Program-made: the position numbers and the translations under genes
In this document: positions 54,373-64,000 of the stretch, one piece after another
How the letters are laid out: each line of letters begins with the position of its first letter
Position numbering within the stretch: the stretch's first letter is position 1
Assembly: GCA_035610835.1 (NCBI GenBank)
Contig: CM069449.1
Span: forward strand, 60,217,619 to 60,281,618
DNA from: Ophiura sarsii
Lineage: Eukaryota; Echinodermata; Ophiuroidea; Amphilepidida; Ophiuridae
Reading direction: 5' to 3'
DNA length: 64,000 nt
Notes under the pieces: generated by a model
Database searches by the model: none
Seen by the model: only the letters and a program-made list of their open reading frames with translations
What the model was told of the DNA's origin: nothing

Positions 54373-57045
54373 TGGCAAGCTTAATGTATAATAATTCGAT
54401 ATACACGATAAACACTGTTTTCGAGCGAAAAACGGTACTCAGTTTATCAAATTGAAAAACTGTGTTTTTCGAGCGAAAAACATGGTTTCGAAAATGTCGA
54501 CGTTTTTTACCGTTCTCTCAAAAATAAGAAGTATAATCACATTACAAACACATTTTGTGCAAGAGAAACACACAAATATGGCAAAAATGGCACGATAAAA
54601 ATCCGTTCGTTATTAATAAATGGATATGGTTGAATAATAAAACTATCACAATTATACTCGTTGATCTAGTGGCGTGCATACGCTGGCCATATCGTTTGCA
54701 ATCGGCAATCACGGGTTCGATCCCCGTGTATTCCTCGTTATTCTTTTATTTATTATTTATTTTAAACTTAATGGTGGATTAATGTAACATCGTTTTTATG
54801 TCAATTTTTATAAAATTATAAAGGCCCATGCGTTTATAGGTTTTGTTTCTATCTATTCATCTATCATTTATCTCCTGATTTATTTAACTTTCTATCTAAA
54901 CATTTATATTTATTATTATTATTGCTCGATAAATAAGTGATACATGATAGCAAAACTTGTTGTAAAACCATTTTACCAGTGTGCCCAAGTTTGTGTACAT
55001 TCAGAGATGTCACGTTTAGCTTGTTATAGATAATATATTTTAGTATACATTGTAGCAGCTACTTGTATACAATAAGCAAACATATTTCCAAAACAAGATA
55101 TAGCCTACAACATGACAAACGAGACCGTTACTTACGTTAAATTTAATACTATCCCCACGATTACCAATTTGCCTCTTTTCATTTGCGTAACTAGGTTTTT
55201 CATATTGTGGGAGCAAGATCAAAGTGAACTGACATTATTTTGGTGACGAAATAAATGCGCGCGTAACGCGCGAAAATTTTTGACTTTACATTTATTTGTG
55301 GTATTATTGAGGTATATTTCTGCTTTAAACAAGCTTCTACCAACAAAATCCATTTTTGGACACATGCGCGTGAGCGCACGAATTTGTTTCCGTCTGTGTA
55401 CTTTTGACCATCATAATTACATGATTCCTCTCGTCAAATAAACCGACAGTGCCTATCTGTTTGGGGGGGCGATCCCCCCTCCCCACCCCTCAGTAGCGAA
55501 TTAGTTAATACTCGTTTTAGACGACGGCAGTGTTGTAGGATAATCAATGGCTTTTTACCGATTCGCGATAAACCTTATACGGTAGTTTATACGAACAAGC
55601 ACTCCCAGTTTAAAATTTAAAAACAAATGTCAGGTATAGCAGCGATTATTTTCTACTCTTGAATCTTGTGCGTCTTGATTCTCAACACCGGTCAGATAGA
55701 TTCATCTGTGACTTTGATGATCATTAATAAACTTGATTCAAGAGGTCGTATTTGTATCAATATATTCAACTTTTCTGTCCATACACTAATTAGTCAAAAT
55801 GTTGGCTTCATTTTTAATGTTCAAACATGGACTTACCAATCAAGTCCATGGTTAAAATAACCAATGCCTTGCCTATGGTTAAATAGCTCAACTGCTGTTT
55901 CAATTTCCAATAATAAAAAAGAGTCTTTGGATCGCCGCATTCCGATAGGAAGAGAGATGCTGTCCAAGCTCGAGATCTTTAAAATAGATTGTGACAAACA
56001 ACATATAAACTGGCATTTTCCATATTTTAAGTTTGAAGTAAGTTTATGATTATATTTAGCGCAACGTGGCCGCTTTTTTATGTTGTTTCGCCGGCGCCCG
56101 CGAACCGTATTCAAATTATTAACGATACTGACACTTGAATTGGTTATCTAGCTTCAGCGGTTTTAGGATGATAATAATTTAGTTACAACGTGGGATAAAT
56201 TTTCTTTGGTCATATTATAATCCAAATTCATCCATTATACTAAAATAACGGAGATTCAAAAATGACGGCCGCTCGTGTCCACCATCGTCTGGTACTTTCA
56301 ATTTTCGACTCTGCAAATGACGTTTTTCTTCTTCAATATGCATTGATATGATTATTCATTGCATATTCATGAACATCGCTGAGTTGTATTGTTCTATAAC
56401 AATGAGGTTCTACCCCCTGATTGAATACTAAAAGAGAACTTTAAGTAATTAGATAAAACCACCCTATCAATTACCCCATAGACAAGAAAGTTGATGTCAC
56501 CTCATTGGTTAAAAGTCCGCCTTACGATTTACATAATTCATCACCTTTCGTAATGAATATGCATATTTGATTACAAGTCCCGCCTCCAACATTTAACAAA
56601 GCTATTATAGATGGCGCCATTTAATAGGACCGTAGTGCATAGTTTCAGTGGGTATAGGATGTTATTGTACTGTTTATTAGCTTAAGTAATAAATGCTTTT
56701 TGCTGGTATTGACACAAAGACAAGATATTCCCTTACAATACTTGCATAAAGTATATTTTTGTTTTTAATTAATAAATAAAAGACAATAATAATTCTGATG
56801 TATGATATTTATTAAACTCAAATTACACATTAGTACGGTGACAATACAAGTTCGCCTACGGCTCTTGGTTTATCGATAAACTCATTTATCAAATTGAAAA
56901 TCCCTGTTCGATCGAAAAATAGTGTTTATCGATAAACTCAGTTTATCGATAATCTGAGTTTATCGAAAAACACTGTGTTTCGCTCGAATTTATCTCGATA
57001 AACTCAAGTTTATCGGTCGATTATTATTATACATTAAGCTTGCCA
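54373..57045. mobile_element. Terminal-inverted-repeat element with TTTATCGATAAA ends
   Basis: The left end TGGCAAGCTTAATGTATAAT and right end reading ATTATACATTAAGCTTGCCA are inverted repeats. Both are followed inward by clusters of GATAAAC, GTTTATCGATAAAC and CGAGCGAAAAAC words (54400-54500 and 56865-57010). The 2.67-kb interior holds a tRNA-like segment and otherwise unrecognised AT-rich DNA with no transposase. The block at 47031 has one such end only. This may be a large non-autonomous DNA element or two insertions facing each other. Confidence 0.6.
54661..54735 (+). tRNA. tRNA-like segment with perfect T arm
   Basis: ACGGGTTCGATCCCCGT (54712-54728) forms a perfect T stem-loop and B box. 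An A-box-like CTAGTGGCGTGCATACGCTGG precedes it by the right distance, with a GCA-containing loop between. The acceptor ends do not pair, so it is a tRNA relic or Pol III SINE head rather than a safe tRNA gene. Confidence 0.4.
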
Positions 57046-57376
57046 TGGCCGCCACTGGCTGAGCCATAACAACATGTTCTTTGAAGTTGGTAGAAGTAAA
57101 ACCTACGTGGACATCCTGTGGTTGATTGACTTTTGACCGTGATTTAGGGCAGAAGGACACATGTGTTTCATATCATGTTTGCTCCCTAGCAATAAATATA
57201 ATAGCGCTCTATAACCTAATTAATGCTGAGCTTACAGGCTGCTTTCGTGCTTTCGCGAGTGGCAATGACCATTATAAATGTTCACCTCGAATTCTGAAAA
57301 TTCTCCAACACTAATGCGTATCCCTTTAACCAGTCTGCTCCAAACGGGAGCGCGTTCGGTTTGAGGGCGTGCTATT

Positions 57377-57460
57377 TAGTGACGCACTGCCGTCAATTGT
57401 TTACACAGCGGTGCATCAAGTGACGCACTGCCTTCAATTGTTTACACAGCGATGCATCAA
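57377..57460. repeat. 42-bp tandem duplication
   Basis: Two copies of AGTGACGCACTGCC-TCAATTGTTTACACAGCG-TGCATCA, 42 bases apart with two changes. The remainder up to 58119 holds no recognised feature. Confidence 0.85.
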
Positions 57461-58119
57461 GTGACGGGAGTCCGTCTTGCGCTGGGTGACGAAATAAGTT
57501 TCAATAGAGGGCGCAGGTTTGTGAACGGGACTGCGTCTCAAAAGGAACGGCCTTCCGTCACAGATTGAACCAATTCCTTTTTTTGCCGATTTTCAACCAT
57601 AAAATAAGTATCTTATCCTCTGAGATAATGTTTAAAAAATCATCACTAATAATTTCAAAAGTCTTATATTTAATGTAAAAATTAACACACGTAGGCCTAC
57701 CATAAAAATTCATTAAAATGGTGTAAACTCGCCTAGAAAATTCTGGTCTTATCGCGTATATAGGCTCAAAATTGTGTAATTTCGACCTGTATTGCGATAT
57801 ATTGCATTCAAAGGTGAGATAAAATCATCGAACTAATTGTCGCGAGAATTCTGGTACCTAGGCTGCCCTAAAGGTGGTAAGATGTTAATTTGTATGCTAA
57901 TATTTATGGTCGAAAAGCGAAAATGCAATGATTGCACAAATTGCTGACAAGCAATATGTACACTGTGCCGCACTTCTCCTTAGCTCTGCTCTGATTTTGG
58001 TCAGCCCACCGATGTCTAAACTTACAATTGTTTTGTTGGTAAATAAAACTGAAACTGTTTGAATGTCATGGTTATGTTTCGACAATGATAAACATCAATG
58101 CCTCTTTATTTATTATTAG

Positions 58120-58223
58120 ACGTACAGAAGAGATTGACCCGTATTTATGAGAACAAATACAGCGACAGAGATCTTCGACGAGCAGACGCGGCTATATGGG
58201 AGCAAATGGATCTGCTCAGCATG
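58120..58223 (+). CDS. Candidate internal exon, function unknown
   Basis: An acceptor-like CCTCTTTATTTATTATTAG precedes 104 bases, and a weak donor ATG|GTCAGT follows. The frame entering in phase 1 reads DVQKRLTRIYENKYSDRDLR then RADAAIWEQMDLLSM, charged and helix-prone, unlike the chance frames around it. Its entry phase equals the exit phase of the kinase exon at 31189, 27 kb away, but the peptide does not look like kinase C-lobe. It may belong to another gene or be chance. Confidence 0.3.
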
Positions 58224-58908
58224 GTCAGTATACTTCTTTTTTCAAATTGTCTTGACAATTTGGTGGGGTTTTTTTTCCAAAATTACAAAATGTAAAGAAT
58301 TCCTGATGGAGTATAATGTTGCACCTCCTCAATTTATTCTTCCTCTTAAAATACTCACATAGATGCTCTAGGTAGTCATTATGATATCATACTCTATTGT
58401 TCTTATACTAGTGGAACAATAATGTCCCTATCGTGGGTCATCACATTTTAAGTAGAGGTCTGGGTAGGGAATATTTTTCATCTGTAACAAAATTGTACCA
58501 ATATTGACATGAAACTTTAAATCTTTAAATCTTGTGTTGTTAGAGTTATGTACTTCTAATACAGCTAAACTAAGAGATTCATACAGTGTACGAAGTTTCC
58601 GTGTCTTAAAGGCATATCATGCGATATCTTCCTCTATCCTTGATTTATACTCTGAAAGTAGATTTTCTTGCAGATTTGCCTTTTTTATCATAAATCGTGA
58701 GAATCTTGTAAGTTATAGAGCGATACGATTCCTAATTACGTCAAAATCACGGTTTGAAGAGGTTTACATAAACTGTCGGGGACTGCGTCCGACAGTTTAT
58801 TTTCCGAGTGTTTTTTTATTCGTAAATAAACTGCGCCAATAAAGTATCTAAACACTTACAAATGGTCAGATTTATCGGAACCTGAAATAGTATGCAAAAG
58901 AATTATTA
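58224..58908. other. No gene recognised; small hairpin
   Basis: Holds a perfect 12-bp-arm hairpin at 58768-58800 (ATAAACTGTCGG / CCGACAGTTTAT, 9-base loop). A 102-codon frame at 58534-58842 overlaps it and has no recognised motif. Confidence 0.45.
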
Positions 58909-58982
58909 ACTAGATCTTGCTCTGGTCTAAGACCAGGCTACCTTGATTTTGTATGAGAAAATGATCCCTTGTGACCTCTTCT

Positions 58983-58995
58983 TGACCTTTGACCT
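58983..58995 (-). promoter_or_regulatory. DR1-type nuclear-receptor half-site pair (first of about 15)
   Basis: TGACCTTTGACCT is the exact complement of AGGTCAAAGGTCA, two AGGTCA half-sites with one spacer base. That is the classic DR1 element bound by HNF4, RXR and relatives. Equivalent strings recur throughout the array, for example near 59404, 59559, 60244, 60688, 60964, 61375, 61497, 61938, 63368 and 63684. Whether any receptor uses them is unknown. Confidence 0.5.
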
Positions 58996-60036
58996 GGTTA
59001 TTATGATTGACTTATTTTCTTGGCTTATCAATCTAAGCAAGATGCAATAAACCCGGTCCAAATCGGAGCATGTCTTAATTTTTACCCCTGTAAAGTTCAA
59101 TGACCCCTAGTGACCCCGTATGATATGTCACTTTTAGCATCGACCCAAGGAATATTTTGACCAATTATTAAGGTCATAAGTCATTTCCTCTGAGACAAGA
59201 TGCATTTTAAGTGATCGAATTGAAAATTTACATTTTGACCCCTAAGGACCCCAAATCATTTTTCATTTTAAAAACCTAACTATTATATATGCGTACGATC
59301 ATAAGGAATATGTTGACCGATTCTGACGATCCTAGGTCATTTCACTAAATTGAAAGAGCGTTTTAAGTGAAAATCACTTTTGACCCCGTGTGACCCCTGT
59401 GTGACCTTTGACCCCAAACTGTGAACACCCTATATGAAGGTTAGGTGGGGGGGTTCTACTGACTAAGTCTGGTGATTATAGCATGTAAACTGTAGGAAGA
59501 GAAGCATTTTAAGTAATAGAAGTGAAAATTAACATTTTGACCCCTAGTGACCCCTTTTTGACCTTTGACCTGGTCAATATGATTGACTTATTTTCTTGGC
59601 TCATCAAACCAAACAAGATGCAACAAAGCCGGTCCAAATCGGAGCATGTCTTAACTTTTACCCCTGTAAAGTTCAATGAACCCTAGTGACCCCGTATGAC
59701 ATGTCATTTTTAACACCCTATATGTGCATGGACCCAAGGAAACTTTTGACCAATTGTGAAGGTCATGAGTCATTTCCTCTGAGACAAGATGCATTTTAAG
59801 TGATCGAATTGAAATTTTACATTTTGACCCCTAGTGACCCCAAATGATTTTTAATTAAAAAAACCGAACTATTATATATGTGTACGGTCATAAGGAATAT
59901 GTGGACCAATTTTGACGATTCCAGGTCATTTCACTAAATTGCAAATGCGTTTTAAGTGAAAATCACCTTTTGACCCCTAGTGACCCCTGTGTGACCTTTG
60001 ACCCCAAACTGTGAACACCCTATATGAAGGTTAGGT

Positions 60037-60083
60037 GGGGGGGTGGGGGGGGGGGTGGGGGGGGGGGGGTGGGGGGGGGGGGG
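60037..60083. repeat. Interrupted poly-G tract within the array
   Basis: G runs separated by single T within one array unit. The equivalent place in sister units has only GTGGGGGGGTT or GTAGGGGGTT, so the tract expanded in this unit. Confidence 0.9.
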
Positions 60084-63000
60084 GTTCTACTGACCAAGTC
60101 TGGTGATTGTAGCATGTAAGATGTAGGAGGAGATGCATGTTATAGGTGGGTTTGAGGAAAGAAACAACTAGATCTTGCTCTGGTCTAAGACCAGACTACC
60201 TTGATTTTTTTATGAGAAAATGAACCCTAGTGACCTCTTCTTGACCTTTGACCTGGTTATTATGATTTACTTTCTTCTTGGCTTATCAATGCGCACAAGA
60301 AGAAACAAGTCCGGTTAAAATCGGAGAATGTCTTCAATTTTAACCCTGTATAGGTCAATGACCCCTAGTGACCCCATTTGACATGTCACTTTTAGTACAG
60401 GAGCAACCTATAATATGAACATTGATAAGAGGAATCATTTGGCCAATTCTGACAATCATCAGTCTTTTCCTCTCGGACAAGTAGCATTTTGAGTGAATGG
60501 AGTGAAAATTAACTTGTTGACCCCTAGTGACCCCAAACATTTTTCGATTTTTAAAACCGGAGTTCTATTTATGGGGATGGTAATCGTGAATATGTTGACC
60601 GAGTCTGAAGTTCCTGTGTCGTTTCATTAAAATGCAAGAGCGTTTTAAATGAAAATCACATTTTGACCCCTATTGATCCCTTTTTGACCTTTGACCTGAT
60701 TAAAATGATTGACTTATTTTCTTGGCTCATCAATTCAAACAAGATGCAACAAACCCGGTCCAAATCGGAGCATGTCTTAACTTTTACCCCTGTAAAGTTC
60801 AATGACCCCTATTGACCCCTTCTTGGCCTTCGACCTGGTCAATATGTTTGACTTATTTTCTTATCTTATCAAACCAAACAAGATGCAACAAACTCGGTCC
60901 AAATCGGATCATGTGTTAACTTTTACCCCTGTAAAGTTCAATGACCCCTATTGACCCCTTTTTGACCTTTGACCTGGTCAATATGATTGACTTATTTTCT
61001 TGGTTCATCAATTCAAACAAGATGCATTAAACCCGGTCCAAATCGGAGCATGTCTTAAATGAAAATCACATTTTGACCTCTATTGATCCCTTTTTGACCT
61101 TTGACCTGATTAAAATGATTGACTTATTTTCTTGGCTCATCAATTCAAACAAGATGCAACAAACCCGGTCCAAATCGGAGCATGTCTTAACTTTTACCCC
61201 TGTAAAGTTCAATGACCCCTATTGACCCCTTCTTGGCCTTCGACCTGGTCAATATGTTTGACTTATTTTCTTATCTTATCAAACCAAACAAGATGCAACA
61301 AACTCGGTCCAAATCGGATCATGTGTTAACTTTTACCTCTGTAAAGTTCAATGACCCCTAGTGACCCCTTCTTGACCTTTGACCTGGTCTATATGATTAA
61401 CTTATTTTCTCGGCTCATCAATCCAAACAAGATGCAATAAACCCGGTTCTAATCGTTACCCTTGTAAAGTTCAATGACCCTTAGTGACCCCTTCTTGACC
61501 TTTGACCTGGTCAATATTATTGACTTATTTTCATGGCCCATCAATCCAAACAAGATGCAACAAACCCAGTTCAAATCGGAGCATGTCTTAACTTTTACCC
61601 CTGTAAAGTTCAATGACCCCTAGTATCCCCGTATGACATGTCACTTTTAATCGCTGAAGACCCTATATGAGCATGGACCAAAGGAATCTTTTGACTAATT
61701 ATGCAGGTCATGAGTCATTTTCTCTGAGACAAGATGCATTTTAAGTGATTGAATTGAAAATTTACATTTTGACCCCTAGTGACCCCAAATAATTTTTCAT
61801 TTTAAAAACCTAACTATTGTATATGTGTACGGTCATAAGGAATATGTGGACCAATTTTGATGATCCTAGGTCATTTCACTAAATTGGAAATGCGTTATAA
61901 GTGGAAATCACCTTTTGACCCCTAGTGACCCCTGTGTGACCTTTGACCCCAAACTGCGAATACCCTATATATATGAAGGTTAGGTAGGGGGTTCTACTGA
62001 CCAAGTCTGGTGATTGTAGCATGTAAGATGTAGAAGGAGATGCATTTTGTAGGTGGGTTTGAGGAAAGAAAGAAAAACTAGACATGACCTGTGATCGGAG
62101 ATCACGAATATTAGTCGGGTGTGTTACATGTTAACCCCTTCGAGTGGTAAATGGAGTAAATAAATACAGTTGAACCCCTAGTGACCTTTTCTTGACCTCT
62201 GACCCAAAATTTGTAATTTACTTTTTTGCTTGGCTGATCAATGCGCACAAGAAAAAGGTAGTCCCGTCAAAATCGGAGCATGTTTTAAGATTTTCACCTG
62301 TAAAGTTCAATGACCTCTAGTGACCCCGTGTGACATGTCACTTTTAGTGGAGAAGGACCCTATATGAACATGGATGAGAGGAACCTTTTGACTAATTCTG
62401 ACAATCATAGGTCATTTCCTCTCGGACAAGTAGCATTTTGAGTGAATGGAGTGAAAATTTACATTTTGACCCCTAGTGACCCCAAATATTTTTTGATTTT
62501 AAAAACCGAACTATTGTACATGCGTACGGTCAAAAGGAATATGTTGACCAATTCTGACGATCCTAGGTCATTTCACTAAATTGCAAATGCGTTTTTAGTG
62601 AAAATCACGTTTTGACCCCTAGTGACCTTTTCTTGACCACTGACCCAAAACTTGTAATTGACTTTTTTGCTTGGCTGATCAATGCGCACAAGTAAAAAGT
62701 AGTCCCGTTAAAATCGGAGCATGTCTTAAGATTTTCACCTGTATAGTTCAATGACCTCTAGTGACCTCGTGTGACATGTCACTTTTAGTGGAGAAGGACC
62801 CTATATGGACATGGATAAGAGAAATCTTTTGACTAATTCTGACAATCATAGGTCAAAATCTCTTGGACAAGTAGTATTTTGAGTGCGAGGAGTGAAAATG
62901 TACATTTTGACCCCTAGTGACCTTTTCTTGACCTTTGATCTTAATAGTATGATTGACTTTTGTTCTTGTCTCATCAATGCCCACAAAATAAAAGAAACCC

Positions 63001-64000
63001 GGTCAAAATCGGAGCATGCGTTATATTTTTCCTCTGTAAAGTTCAATGACCCCTAGTGACCCTGTTTGACATGTCACTTTTAGTGTGGAAGGACCCTATA
63101 TGAACATTGATCCAAGGAATCTTTTGACCAATTCTGAGTATCATCAGTCATTTTCCGTCGGACAAGTAGGGTTTTGAGTGAATGGAGTAAAATTTACATT
63201 TTGACCCCTAGTGACCCCAAATGATTTTTAATTTTAAAAACCGTTCTTTTGTACATGCGTACGGTCAAAAGGAATATGTGGACCAATTTTGACGATCCTA
63301 GGTCATTTCACTAAATTGGAAATGCGTTTTAAGTGAAAATCACGTTTTGACCCCTAGTGACCCCTGTGTGACCTTTGACCCCTTATGCTTTACAACCTGA
63401 GTAGTGGTGCACATAAGGGTTCTTATGACCAAATATGGTCAAAATCGGGTCAATGGTTACGGAGCTATAGGTCCCATGACAGGAGAAAGAAGAAGAAGAA
63501 GAAGAACTAGAGATAATTGTGATCTTAGATCACGGATATTAGTCGAGGGCTTTGACCTTTGACCTTGCTATATGTTGTCAAAGGGCAATAACCTTAAGTT
63601 GTACTATATGTGATAATTGTTTTTATAAATTTCAGCCCTGAAGTAGTTAAAAAAATACATTTTGAACCCTAATGACCTTTTTTTGACCTTTGACCCCAAA
63701 CTTATTATTGACTTTTTTTCTTGGCTTATCAATGCGCACAAGAAAAAAGTAGTCCGGTCAAAATCAGAGCATGTCTTCAGTTTTACACCTGTATAGTTCA
63801 ATGACCCCTAGTGACCCCGTTTGACATGTCACTTTTATTGGAGAAGCACCCTATTTGAACATGGATAAGAGGAATCTTTTGACAAATTCTGACAATCATC
63901 GGTCATTTCGTCTCGGACAAGTAGTATTTTGAGTGCGCGGAGTGAAAATGTACATTTTGACCCCTAGGGACCTTTTCTTGACCTTTGACCTTAATGGTAT

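Larger units (their letters stand above)
58909..64000. repeat. Head-to-tail array of a long repeat rich in TGACCY motifs
   Basis: The array continues past the window end. Recurrent blocks are TGACCCCTAGTGACCCC, TTGACCTTTGACCTGGTCAA, GATTGACTTATTTTCTTGGC, AACAAGATGCAACAAACCCG, TCCAAATCGGAGCATGTCTT, TTTTACCCCTGTAAAGTTCA, GTGACATGTCACTTTTA and AGGTCATTTCACTAAATT. Units begin near 58909, 60170, 62085 and 63506. Each opens with CTAGA followed by a small inverted repeat (CTGGTCTAAGACCAG, TGATCGGAGATCA or GTGATCTTAGATCAC). Completed units end in a GAAAGAAA or (GAA)n tail. Internal tandem duplications (for example 60660-61340) change unit length. It encodes no protein. Confidence 0.9.

Noticed and set aside
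31137..58223. Joining the kinase exon at 31189 to the exon-like block at 58120
   Set aside because: The phases agree, but this happens by chance one time in three. The peptide does not resemble kinase helices G-I, and the intron would be 27 kb of repeats.
1..64000. CRISPR arrays, operons or bacterial origin
   Set aside because: Repeats lack the repeat-spacer pattern, genes are spliced and the transposons are animal types.

Overview
This is a eukaryotic, almost certainly metazoan, scaffold piece. It carries spliced exons with GT-AG borders, LINE, LTR and DNA-transposon debris, several satellites, vertebrate-type TTAGGG repeats and a 100-N assembly gap (39574-39673). The mix of RTE-like, L2/CR1-like and hAT/Tc1-type elements, frequent TAGGCCTA palindromes and long poly-G/poly-C runs suggest a marine invertebrate deuterostome (echinoderm or hemichordate-like). 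That placement is an inference from sequence style, not proven. Most of the window is repeats and unrecognised AT-rich DNA, and nearly all other open frames here are chance or repeat-derived.

The one convincing host gene lies on the + strand from about 20990 to 31189. Exon 1 encodes about 177 residues of lysine-rich amphipathic helices that resemble the N-terminal four-helix (HeLo-like) domain of MLKL. Exons 2-5 encode most of a RIPK/TKL-type protein kinase domain. All four junctions have GT-AG sites and matching phases (1, 2, 0, 2), giving about 393 residues, after which the kinase C-lobe is still incomplete. The architecture is that of an MLKL-like cell-death effector, but the kinase half keeps the catalytic residues that vertebrate MLKL has lost. 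The rest of the gene was not found in the 32.8 kb downstream.

Layout: 0-5 kb, a tandem duplication, a TA-flanked foldback element and two minisatellites. 5.5-10.5 kb, a decayed APE-type LINE between two inverted repeat arms. 10.9-13.3 kb, a cluster of a 13-bp motif TAACGTAATAAAC in both orientations. 14-19 kb, a hAT-like MITE with an 8-bp target duplication, poly-G tracts, back-to-back histone-type 3' stem-loops and an AT-rich satellite. 20-31 kb, the MLKL-like gene with transposon debris in its introns. 31.8-35.3 kb, an RTE-like LINE apparently inserted into an opposite-strand CR1-like LINE. 35.3-39.6 kb, hairpins, a 1.6-kb ACGTAT-rich terminal-repeat element, an LTR with primer-binding site and a 0.3-kb direct duplication. 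39.8-42.4 kb, poly-C tandem repeats and a roughly 100-bp satellite. 43.4-57 kb, inverted-repeat elements, a short interstitial telomere tract, a possible Helitron end, tRNA-like segments and an L2/CR1-like reverse transcriptase frame of about 487 uninterrupted codons. 58.9-64 kb (continuing past the window), a head-to-tail repeat array dense in nuclear-receptor half-sites.

All family assignments come from reading motifs. No database search, alignment program or structure prediction was run.
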